Below, in pieces: positions 1 through 6,606 of a DNA stretch of 8,073 bases. The notes beneath the pieces were generated by a model. It ran no database searches and was not told where the DNA came from. It saw only the letters and a list, made by a program, of their open reading frames with translations. The stretch comes from Bacteroidales bacterium (GTDB taxonomy: Bacteria > Bacteroidota > Bacteroidia > Bacteroidales > PUMT01). A program made the translations under genes and the position numbers. The stretch lies in assembly GCA_007132365.1 (NCBI GenBank), contig SLOS01000188.1:1-8073 (forward strand), read 5' to 3'. Within the stretch, counting starts at the first letter, position 1. The number at the start of each line of letters is the position of its first letter.

Positions 1-543
1 AAAGGGACTGTTTTTTTCGATATAGGTGCACACTTTGGATATTATTCAGCCATTGCTGCAATGCTTAATGAAGGAGAAGAGCAGGTATTTGCATTCGAAC
101 CCAGGCCGATGAATGCAAGGTTTTTCCGAAAACACATGAATATTAACCGATTTGACAATGTTGTACTTTTTGAAACTGCCGTGGGTGAAGCCGATACAGA
201 GGTTTTTTTTGATTCTGGTTATGGTTCCGCCACGGGTCGTGTAAGTGCGAAGGGTAACATTAAGGTCAGACAGGTATCGATAGACAGGATGGTAAAAGAC
301 AAAACCCTGCCACTCCCTGGTTTTATCAAAATTGACGTGGAGGGAGGAGAGATAGAAGTTCTTAAAGGACTGAAAGATGTTGTTGCTTCCTGCAGGCCGA
401 AAATGCTGGTGGCAACCCATAATCCCCGATGTCACGGGTATGTGTTAAATTTCCTGGAAGAGAATGGCTACCGGTTTGAAATATTGAATCCTGGCAGTGT
501 TGACGGCGACACAGAGATAATGGGCATTGCTGTTATAAGATAG
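1..543 (+). CDS. FkbM family SAM-dependent methyltransferase (5' end missing)
   Basis: This is the 3' part of a gene that starts before the window; frame 1 is open from the first base to the TAG at 541-543 (180 residues visible). The first residues contain a class I methyltransferase SAM-binding motif (FDIGAHFGYYS, about residues 6-16). It is followed by the FEPRP segment (32-36), where the acidic residue normally contacts SAM, and by the FkbM signature IKIDVEGGEIEVLKG (109-123). FkbM-type enzymes are usually O-methyltransferases acting on sugars, polyketides or other cell-surface or secondary metabolites; the substrate cannot be read from the sequence. An internal ATG at 61 is not the true start, because the SAM motif lies upstream of it. 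Only a short N-terminal part should be missing. The next gene begins 56 nt downstream on the same strand, but no functional link is evident. The family call is firm and the substrate unknown. Confidence 0.9.
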   Translation, partial: KGTVFFDIGAHFGYYSAIAAMLNEGEEQVFAFEPRPMNARFFRKHMNINRFDNVVLFETAVGEADTEVFFDSGYGSATGRVSAKGNIKVRQVSIDRMVKDKTLPLPGFIKIDVEGGEIEVLKGLKDVVASCRPKMLVATHNPRCHGYVLNFLEENGYRFEILNPGSVDGDTEIMGIAVIR

Positions 544-599
544 TCTGAATTACTCTCATTTAAAATATATGATTTGGTAAAAAATAAAGTCGGAAAATT

Positions 600-2123
600 A
601 TGAATATAAAAAGAAACCAGGTTTTTTGTATTAATAGGAAAATAAATGGAAGAATTTTCAAGGCAGCCGAACGATTCAGCCTCCGGATTATATGCAAAGC
701 TTTATTATCCGGGATTTTTATTACCGTGCTCCTGGCATTCTTTCATGGATGTCAGGGGAAATATGAAGCTGAAGTTATCAGGGCTGGAGTTGGTGTGATG
801 GATATAACCCCCGAGGAAGGATTTCCCCACTATCGCGGTATCAGTACAGGTGTTAAATATCCTTTGTCCGCCAGAGCAATCTTTTTTGAACAGGCTGATG
901 AAAAAGGCGCAATTCTTGTCTGCGATGTTCTCGGCATACCTGGAGATCTGAGCAGGTCAGTTAGAAAATTTGCCTCGGAACAGACGGGTATACCTTTCAG
1001 TAATATAAGCATTTCTGCAACACACACTCATACTGGTCCGCGTTTTGATTTCAGCAAATATAAAAATGCCGGTTATTGTGAAATAATTGAAGATGACAGC
1101 TATATCTCCCATCTGGTTTCCGGAATGGTTGAAGCTATAAAAAAGGCTAAAGAGAATGCAAAGCCGATAGAAATGATTGCCGGTATTGGCCAGGCAGAAG
1201 GAATATCTTTCAACCGCCGCTTTCTGATGACCGACGGACATGTCCGGTTCAATCCCGGCCGGTTGAATCCGGATATTGTAAGGCCGGTAGGCCCCGTAGA
1301 TCCTGAAATTCACTTTCTTTTATTCAGATCTCCGGGGGAGTTGAATTTTGAAGCATGTCTGAGTGTTTACGCTCTCCATACCGATACACAGGGCGGAACT
1401 GAATACAGTCCTGATTATCCTCACTACCTTGAGGGAAACCTTAGAAATCTGTTTGGAAATCAGATAGTTTCAGTCTTCGGTATGGGAACCAGTGGTGATA
1501 TTAACCACATTGATGTAAGCCGGCCGGCCGAGGCAACCAGATCGGGCCATATCACGAAAATTATCGGCGAAACCCTGGCTGAGTCAATTTATGCAGCTGT
1601 TCCTGCAGCACGTCATCTCAAACCCGATCTCAAAATCCTTTCAAAAACCATATACCTTCCACTGCAGGACTTCACAGAGGCTGAATACCAGTGGGCCCTG
1701 GAATCCGGCTCCGACCCCATCTATGCTGACCGTGAATGGATAGAGGGAAGGCGTCGCAGTAAAATTCTTTCGCTGGCACAATTACGAAAAGAGGAAGCAG
1801 TTCAGCCTTCGGTATCAGGCGATCCATGGAGATTGCCTGTAGAAATCCATGTCTTTCGCCTGGATTCAAATACTGCAATAGTCACCATACCTGGTGAAGT
1901 GCTGGTTGAGTTGGGTATGGAACTGAAAGAACGTTCCCCTTTTTTAAATACTTTCGTAATAGAGCTGGCAAATGCCGGCATTAGCTATGTTCCGACGCTC
2001 AGGGCTTTCCGGGAAGGTGATTATGAGGCAATTAATACCAGGCTTGCTCCCGGGTCAGGAGAAGATATGATTGAAGCAGCCTTGAACATGCTGAAGGAAC
2101 TTCATTATGATTTTTCCAGATAA
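600..2123 (+). CDS. Neutral/alkaline ceramidase-fold secreted protein, probable lipoprotein, lacking the ceramidase Ser
   Basis: This 507-residue protein resembles the N-terminal catalytic domain of neutral ceramidases. After a charged N-terminus, a hydrophobic stretch at about 33-48 ends in FHGC, so Cys51 may be a lipidated cysteine. The lipobox is non-canonical and the n-region is long, so lipoprotein status is only probable, but export is likely. The mature part opens with a typical GVGVMDITP strand (63-71). By motif alignment with the Pseudomonas aeruginosa enzyme the metal ligands look retained: the THTHTGP motif (His142/His144), His260 in ALHTD, Glu433 in IPGEVLVELG and Tyr463 in SYVPT. 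The nucleophile motif GDVSPN is here GDINHID (299-305), with Asn302 at the Ser position. The C-terminal Ig-like domain of true ceramidases (about 650-700 residues) is absent. It is therefore probably a metal-dependent hydrolase or amidase of the superfamily with another substrate, and 'ceramidase' would over-annotate it. No alternative ATG lies before the hydrophobic segment, supporting the start at 600. Confidence 0.8.
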   Translation: MNIKRNQVFCINRKINGRIFKAAERFSLRIICKALLSGIFITVLLAFFHGCQGKYEAEVIRAGVGVMDITPEEGFPHYRGISTGVKYPLSARAIFFEQADEKGAILVCDVLGIPGDLSRSVRKFASEQTGIPFSNISISATHTHTGPRFDFSKYKNAGYCEIIEDDSYISHLVSGMVEAIKKAKENAKPIEMIAGIGQAEGISFNRRFLMTDGHVRFNPGRLNPDIVRPVGPVDPEIHFLLFRSPGELNFEACLSVYALHTDTQGGTEYSPDYPHYLEGNLRNLFGNQIVSVFGMGTSGDINHIDVSRPAEATRSGHITKIIGETLAESIYAAVPAARHLKPDLKILSKTIYLPLQDFTEAEYQWALESGSDPIYADREWIEGRRRSKILSLAQLRKEEAVQPSVSGDPWRLPVEIHVFRLDSNTAIVTIPGEVLVELGMELKERSPFLNTFVIELANAGISYVPTLRAFREGDYEAINTRLAPGSGEDMIEAALNMLKELHYDFSR

Positions 2124-2389
2124 CCAGGAAATATTTCCGGTAGCAAGCCGTCCGTGTGTAAAATTTACATCCGGGTATGGACGAGGAAATTCCTGGAAAA
2201 TTCACGCAATTATAGGCAATTAAATTTTTTCGCAAATAATCTTAAAATAAATCCATAAAAGTGAACAAGTGATTGTTTTTTGAATTTATTTTGCATAAAA
2301 AATAATGTTTGAATTAAAGCCAGATAGCCTGGAAGTCGTATTTGACATGAAGTACAAACTAAAAATAAAAGAGAATCCCCAGGGCAAAA
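2124..2389. other. 266-bp AT-rich intergenic region, likely transcription-unit boundary
   Basis: No convincing protein or RNA gene is seen here. The first 75 bases hold several short palindromes: GGAAATATTTCC at 2127-2138, TGTAAA-A-TTTACA at 2157-2169, and AGGAA-A-TTCCT at 2184-2194. A 7-bp inverted pair, CCAGGAA (2124-2130) and TTCCTGG (2190-2196), brackets them. None is followed by a U-tract typical of an intrinsic terminator, although T-rich sequence (TTTTTT) occurs at about 2225-2230. The second half is very AT-rich and carries the candidate promoter listed separately. A 41-codon reading frame (2305-2430) is discussed under rejected items. Confidence 0.5.
2279..2311 (+). promoter_or_regulatory. 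Candidate Bacteroidota-type promoter for the kamA-led operon
   Basis: TTTG at 2279-2282 is separated by 21 nt from AATGTTTG at 2304-2311. This fits the Bacteroidota consensus (-33 TTTG, N19-21, -7 TAnnTTTG) with one mismatch, A for T at the first -7 base. Transcription would begin near 2318, giving a leader of about 70 nt before the ATG at 2390. A sigma70-like alternative overlaps it: TTGTTT 2273-2278, 17-nt spacer, TAAAAA 2296-2301. The region is AT-rich, so chance matches are easy, and the call depends on the organism being a Bacteroidota member. Confidence 0.3.
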
Positions 2390-3691
2390 ATGAAAAATGG
2401 AATATTGATTTCCAGTTCCTCACCAAATAATGAGGAAACCGAAACAGAACCTCCGAGTGGGCAATGTCCGGATACTGTAAAAGCAGAAAATAAACTCCCG
2501 GTTTTAACCAAACAAATCTCCACCCCGATCAATCCGCAATCACATGCCTTTCTTGCAAAAAATTTCCCTTCAGCAACTGAATCGGACTGGAATGACTGGC
2601 ACTGGCAATTGCGCAATAGTTTTACCTCTTTTAATGAACTATCTGCAATATTGCAATTATCAGATAATGAGATAAAACCAACCTTTGGGACAAAGCAGTT
2701 GCCTCTCAGGATAACTCCCTATTTTGCATCATTACTCAGCAGGTACAACCCCCGACAGGCTTTACGTAAAACTGTGGTTCCGGTTCTTGATGAACTGATA
2801 GTTGCACCTGTTGAAAAAGCTGATCCACTTGAAGAAACAGGCCATAGTCCGATTGCAAACCTTGTGCACAGATACCCTGACAGGGTTCTTTTCCTGGTAA
2901 CCGGATTTTGTGCTGCCTATTGCCGTTATTGTACACGTTCACATCTGGTGTCAAAAAAGGAAAAATGTCATTCCAGCCGCCCGGAATGGGACAAAGCACT
3001 TGAGTATATATGGATGCATAAAGAGATAAGGGATGTACTGATATCAGGTGGAGATCCCCTTACTTTGGAAGATTCCCGGCTTGAATACATTCTCAGTAAT
3101 CTTCGTGCCATTCCACATGTTGAGATCATCAGAATAGGCACAAAGGTGCCTGTTGTACTTCCCCAGCGCATTTCCCGGAGGCTGGTTAACATGCTGCGAA
3201 GGTACCATCCATTATATTTGAGTATACATTTCACCCATCCTGATGAGGTGACACCCGAGACGGAATTTGCCTGCAATCGTCTGGCAGATGCCGGAATACC
3301 CCTGGGCAGCCAGACAGTTCTGCTGAAGGGAATAAATGATGAAGTTGAAATCTTTAAAGAACTAACCCGCAAATTATTAAAGATAAGGGTAAAGCCCTAC
3401 TACCTTTATCAATGTGATCTGATTCCCGGTTCTGCTCATTTCAGAACCCCGGTGTCAAAGGGACTTGAAATAATACGGGGATTACGGGGCTTTACTTCAG
3501 GTTACGCCATTCCACATTACGTTATCGATGCGCCCGGAGGCGGAGGGAAAATTCCTTTATTGCCCGACAATGTGGTCGCAAGGGATAAAGAGGGTTATCT
3601 TCTTGTCAATTATGAAAACAGGACATTTTTTTATCCTGATAAGCTTTTGCCTGAAATCGAAGTTCAGCCACAGGATAGTCAACTCCAATAA
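2390..3691 (+). CDS. kamA: Lysine 2,3-aminomutase-like radical SAM protein (KamA/AblA family)
   Basis: This 433-residue protein is predicted to convert L-lysine to L-beta-lysine (3,6-diaminohexanoate) with a [4Fe-4S] cluster, SAM and PLP. Residues 1-60 are a Ser/Pro/Glu-rich divergent N-terminus; the family core starts near WNDWHWQLRNS (67-77). The radical-SAM CxxxCxxC motif is Cys174, Cys178, Cys181, followed by Arg183, equivalent to the carboxylate-binding Arg134 of the clostridial enzyme. The PLP lysine is Lys387 in PGGGGK. The two Asp residues that hold the substrate epsilon-amine in clostridial LAM (Asp293, Asp330) are conserved as Asp343 (YQCDL) and Asp380 (VIDAP). This favours lysine over glutamate, whose mutases replace them. 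The structural zinc site is missing: the Cys268 position is Glu318, and no C-terminal cysteines exist. Length fits the LAM class rather than the shorter EpmB. A weak SD (AGGG, 2381-2384) precedes the ATG, and no other ATG occurs before codon 209. It leads a five-gene same-strand run. Confidence 0.9.
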   Translation: MKNGILISSSSPNNEETETEPPSGQCPDTVKAENKLPVLTKQISTPINPQSHAFLAKNFPSATESDWNDWHWQLRNSFTSFNELSAILQLSDNEIKPTFGTKQLPLRITPYFASLLSRYNPRQALRKTVVPVLDELIVAPVEKADPLEETGHSPIANLVHRYPDRVLFLVTGFCAAYCRYCTRSHLVSKKEKCHSSRPEWDKALEYIWMHKEIRDVLISGGDPLTLEDSRLEYILSNLRAIPHVEIIRIGTKVPVVLPQRISRRLVNMLRRYHPLYLSIHFTHPDEVTPETEFACNRLADAGIPLGSQTVLLKGINDEVEIFKELTRKLLKIRVKPYYLYQCDLIPGSAHFRTPVSKGLEIIRGLRGFTSGYAIPHYVIDAPGGGGKIPLLPDNVVARDKEGYLLVNYENRTFFYPDKLLPEIEVQPQDSQLQ

Positions 3692-3742
3692 CCGTTACCG
3701 TAAATTCAACTGAGATTCATTTTTTTCTTAAACAGCCTGACA

Positions 3743-5488
3743 ATGTTCAGAATAAGACGCATACATGATGATACCAGGCCAGTGGACCAGAACGCAGTTG
3801 AGCAGGTAAAGGCAATCATGAAGTCTCACTTCTCAACCCTTCCTGAAGAAAAACTGGATGAAGTTTCCGCACAATTGAATGATCCTTTGAAATACCGGTT
3901 CCGCGCAATACTCTGCGTTGCAGAAAACCGGACCGGTACTGTACTGGGATTTGCCCTGGTAATGTATGCGCCCGACCTGAACTTCTGCTATCTCGATTAT
4001 ATTGCAACTACAAAAAACACAATTTCAGCAGGTATTGGAGGCGCACTTTACCAGAGAGTAAGAGAGGAAGCTATCAATCTGGAATGTATCGGGCTTTTTT
4101 TCGAATGCCTTCCGGATGATCCCGGATTATGCAGGGAATCTTCACTGCTCCCGCAGAATATGGCTCGCCTGCGGTTTTATGAAAACTACCAGGCATATCC
4201 GTTGATAAATACACTCTATGAGACTCCCGTGAAGGAAACCGATGATTGCCCTCCCTACCTGGTATGTGATTTCCTGGGAAGAGAGGGAACTATGGACAGT
4301 TCCTCTGCGAAAAAAATAATCCGTGCTATCCTTGAACGGAAATATGGATCATTCTGTCCTGAAGAATATATTATCAAAGTTCTGGATTCAGTATGTGACA
4401 ATCCTGTTAAACTGCGTGCTCCCCGCTATATACAAAAGCGGAAACATATTTATTCGGCGCAGGAATATAAGAGAAAGATAAAAATACAACTCATTTATAA
4501 TGATAAACATAGTATTCACCATATAAGAGAAAGAGGTTATGTGGAAGCCCCGGTAAGGATCAGTTCCATCCTTAATGAATTGCTTCCTTCAGGGATGTTT
4601 GAGCTGATACCTCCTGACAGCTACAGTGAGAAATACATACTGGAAGTACACGACAGGGGCTATCTGAATTACTTTAAACGAATATGTAAAAGTCTTCCGG
4701 AGGGTAAATCTGTCTATCCATATGTTTTCCCTTTAAGGAATTCCATACGTCCACCAAAAGATGATTCGGTCAGGGCAGGTTATTATTGTATTGACACATT
4801 CACTCCCCTGAATAAAAATGCTTACCTGGCTTCCAAAAAAGCAGTTGATTGCGCCCTCACATGCGCTGACCTGCTTCTGGGGGGGAAAAAACTGGCTTAT
4901 GCACTGATCAGGCCTCCGGGACATCATGCTGAAAGAAAAACCTTCGGGGGCTTCTGCTATTTCAATTCTGCCGCCATAGCTGCCAATTATTTAAGCAGGT
5001 ATGGAAATGTTGCCCTGCTTGATATTGATTACCACCATGGAAATGGACAACAGGATATTTTTTACCAGAGAGATGATGTGTTAACCATTTCCATTCACGG
5101 ACATCCCTCTGTTACCTATCCGTACTTCAGCGGTTTCGCCGATGAAAAAGGTGAGTCTGGCGGATATGGGTTCAATGTCAATTATCCACTGCCGGAACAT
5201 GTGTCAGGTCCCGTTTACCGTACACACCTGGGCAAAGCGATTGGAAAAATCAAAAGCTTCAAACCAGACTTCATGGTATTAGCCTTTGGCCTGGACGTGG
5301 CCAAAGGTGATCCGACAGGTACATGGCAGTTAAATAGTGGTGACCTGGAGGAAAATGGAAAAATGCTCGGAGAACTGAAATTACCCCTGCTAGTTGTCCA
5401 GGAGGGTGGGTACAGAACCAGATGTCTGGGGATTAATGCCTTAAGTTTCTTTAAAGGATTGTATAAACAATATGAAAATGATAAATAA
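3743..5488 (+). CDS. GNAT acetyltransferase - class II histone deacetylase/acetylpolyamine amidohydrolase fusion
   Basis: This 581-residue protein has two domains. Residues 1 to about 180 look like a GNAT acetyltransferase: beta strands at VLGFALVMYA and FCYLDYIATT, a degenerate acetyl-CoA loop SAGIGGALYQRV (95-106) instead of R/QxxGxG/A, and a C-terminal RLRFYENYQAYP segment (142-153). A linker of about 65 residues follows. Residues about 248-575 form a zinc-dependent deacylase of the arginase/HDAC fold. It carries RPPGHHA (390-396, catalytic His394/His395), GFCYFNSAAIAA (403-414), DIDYHHGNG (427-435, zinc ligands Asp429 and His431), FGLD (third ligand Asp518) and EGGY (554-557, catalytic Tyr557). 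EGGY and GDPTGTW resemble acetylpolyamine amidohydrolases more than class I HDACs, so a small N-acetylated amine is a likelier substrate than a protein. The residue at the HDAC10 polyamine-gatekeeper position is Thr525, not Glu. The gene lies 51 nt after kamA and overlaps the next gene by 1 nt (TAATG). No clear SD is visible. Confidence 0.88.
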   Translation: MFRIRRIHDDTRPVDQNAVEQVKAIMKSHFSTLPEEKLDEVSAQLNDPLKYRFRAILCVAENRTGTVLGFALVMYAPDLNFCYLDYIATTKNTISAGIGGALYQRVREEAINLECIGLFFECLPDDPGLCRESSLLPQNMARLRFYENYQAYPLINTLYETPVKETDDCPPYLVCDFLGREGTMDSSSAKKIIRAILERKYGSFCPEEYIIKVLDSVCDNPVKLRAPRYIQKRKHIYSAQEYKRKIKIQLIYNDKHSIHHIRERGYVEAPVRISSILNELLPSGMFELIPPDSYSEKYILEVHDRGYLNYFKRICKSLPEGKSVYPYVFPLRNSIRPPKDDSVRAGYYCIDTFTPLNKNAYLASKKAVDCALTCADLLLGGKKLAYALIRPPGHHAERKTFGGFCYFNSAAIAANYLSRYGNVALLDIDYHHGNGQQDIFYQRDDVLTISIHGHPSVTYPYFSGFADEKGESGGYGFNVNYPLPEHVSGPVYRTHLGKAIGKIKSFKPDFMVLAFGLDVAKGDPTGTWQLNSGDLEENGKMLGELKLPLLVVQEGGYRTRCLGINALSFFKGLYKQYENDK

Positions 5489-6606
5489 TGAAAATAGGAT
5501 TTTGCTATGATTTAAGGGATGATTATCTCAAAATGGGTTATTCTGAAGAAGAGACTGCAGAATTCGACAGGCCGGACACTATTGAGGCCATAGAATCCGA
5601 ACTTATGAAACTGGGATTTGAGGTTGAACGTATCGGAAATATCAGGTCCCTTACAGAGAAACTTGTAAAAGGCTGCAGGTGGGATATCGTGTTTAATATC
5701 TGCGAAGGTATGTATGGTGCAGGAAGGGAGGCCCAGGTACCGGCACTGCTTGATGCCTGGAGGATTCCTTATGTATTCTCCGGTCCCCTGGTGATGGCCT
5801 TGACTTTAGACAAGTCCATGTCCAAAATGGTTATAAAAAATGCAGGAATTAATACTCCTGAGCATTTTGTTGTATATGAACCGGCAGATATTAAAAGAAT
5901 CAATATGCCGTTTCCCCTGTTTGCAAAACCTCTTGCAGAAGGCACAGGCAAGGGAATAGATGCCGGTTCGGTCATTACCGGCAAAAAGGGATTAAGGGAG
6001 ACATGCCTTTCACTATTCACGAAATTTAATCAGCCCGTGCTGGTGGAGGAGTATCTGAGCGGCAGGGAATTTACCGCCGGTATTATCGGTACTGGCAAAA
6101 ATGCATGTTGTATCGGGGTAATCGAGGTAATACTGAAAGATAATGCGGAGCAGAAGGTTTATTCATATATTAATAAGGAAGAGTGTGAGGAAAGGGTAAT
6201 ATACCAGCCGGCTCCGCTCGGGGATGTCATTAAATGCGAAGAACTTGCCCTTCAGGCATGGAATTCCATAAGGTGTGAAGATGGGGGCAGGGTTGATATC
6301 CGGTATGACATTCAGGGCACACCCAATTTTCTTGAAATAAACCCCCTTGCAGGCCTTCATCCTGAACATTCAGATCTTCCTATACTGGCAAAATTAAACG
6401 GGATAAGCTACAGTGAGTTAATAAGAATGATAATGGACTCTGCGCTTCAAAAGCTAAAGACCTCACCCCCGCAGAATGGAATTAATGCCGTACCTCTTGA
6501 AGCGGGAGGGACCGGATTATCTGGCCTTGCCGATATCCGGTCAGATAGGAAACATACCGGGGCACGGGCTGACAGGCATAATGACAAGATGGCCGGATTG
6601 CTATGA
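5488..6606 (+). CDS. D-Ala-D-Ala ligase-like ATP-grasp ligase (first of two)
   Basis: This 372-residue member of the ATP-grasp carboxylate-amine ligase superfamily is expected to activate a carboxylate as an acyl-phosphate and join it to an amine. An N-terminal Rossmann-like lobe (MKIGFCYD start) contains VFNICEGMYGAGREAQ (68-83), which replaces the HGxxGEDGxxQ motif of true Ddl. The ATP-grasp core shows FPLFAKPLAEGTGKGI (142-157, ATP lysine Lys147), LVEEYLSGREF (185-195), RVDIRYD with Asp270, and LEINPLAGL with Glu283 and Asn285 as metal ligands. All catalytic nucleotide/metal residues are present, so it should be active, but the altered substrate lobe argues against it being the cell-wall Ddl. 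Residues about 323-372 form a Gly/Ala/Asp/Arg-rich tail without recognisable fold, beyond the usual domain end. Its ATG shares one base with the previous stop (TAATG), and its stop overlaps the next ATG (ATGA), so translational coupling is likely. The substrates are unknown; beta-lysine or an acetylated form is an inference from context. Confidence 0.85.
   Translation: MKIGFCYDLRDDYLKMGYSEEETAEFDRPDTIEAIESELMKLGFEVERIGNIRSLTEKLVKGCRWDIVFNICEGMYGAGREAQVPALLDAWRIPYVFSGPLVMALTLDKSMSKMVIKNAGINTPEHFVVYEPADIKRINMPFPLFAKPLAEGTGKGIDAGSVITGKKGLRETCLSLFTKFNQPVLVEEYLSGREFTAGIIGTGKNACCIGVIEVILKDNAEQKVYSYINKEECEERVIYQPAPLGDVIKCEELALQAWNSIRCEDGGRVDIRYDIQGTPNFLEINPLAGLHPEHSDLPILAKLNGISYSELIRMIMDSALQKLKTSPPQNGINAVPLEAGGTGLSGLADIRSDRKHTGARADRHNDKMAGLL

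Noticed and set aside
46..435. 129-codon minus-strand reading frame opposite the FkbM methyltransferase
   Set aside because: It lies entirely antisense to a gene with clear family motifs, and its translation shows no recognisable domain.
957..1313. 118-codon minus-strand reading frame within the ceramidase-like gene
   Set aside because: It is antisense to conserved ceramidase-fold motifs; no domain, start signal or separate gene context is visible.
2305..2430. A 41-codon + strand reading frame (starts MFELKPDSLEVV) overlapping the first codons of kamA in another frame
   Set aside because: It has a plausible-looking composition but no SD, its ATG falls inside the candidate -7 promoter element, and it runs into kamA. 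Nothing in the sequence distinguishes it from chance in an AT-rich leader.
2968..3372. 134-codon minus-strand reading frame within kamA
   Set aside because: It is antisense to the radical-SAM core; the Ser/Arg-rich translation is typical of a shadow frame.
4879..4891. G7A6 homopolymer run in the GNAT-HDAC gene as a possible programmed frameshift or sequencing-error site
   Set aside because: HDAC motifs before (GYVEAP, 265-270) and after it (RPPGHHA, DIDYHHGNG) stay in one frame. The codons read GGG GGG AAA AAA, so the classical X XXY YYZ phasing is not met. No frameshift is needed.
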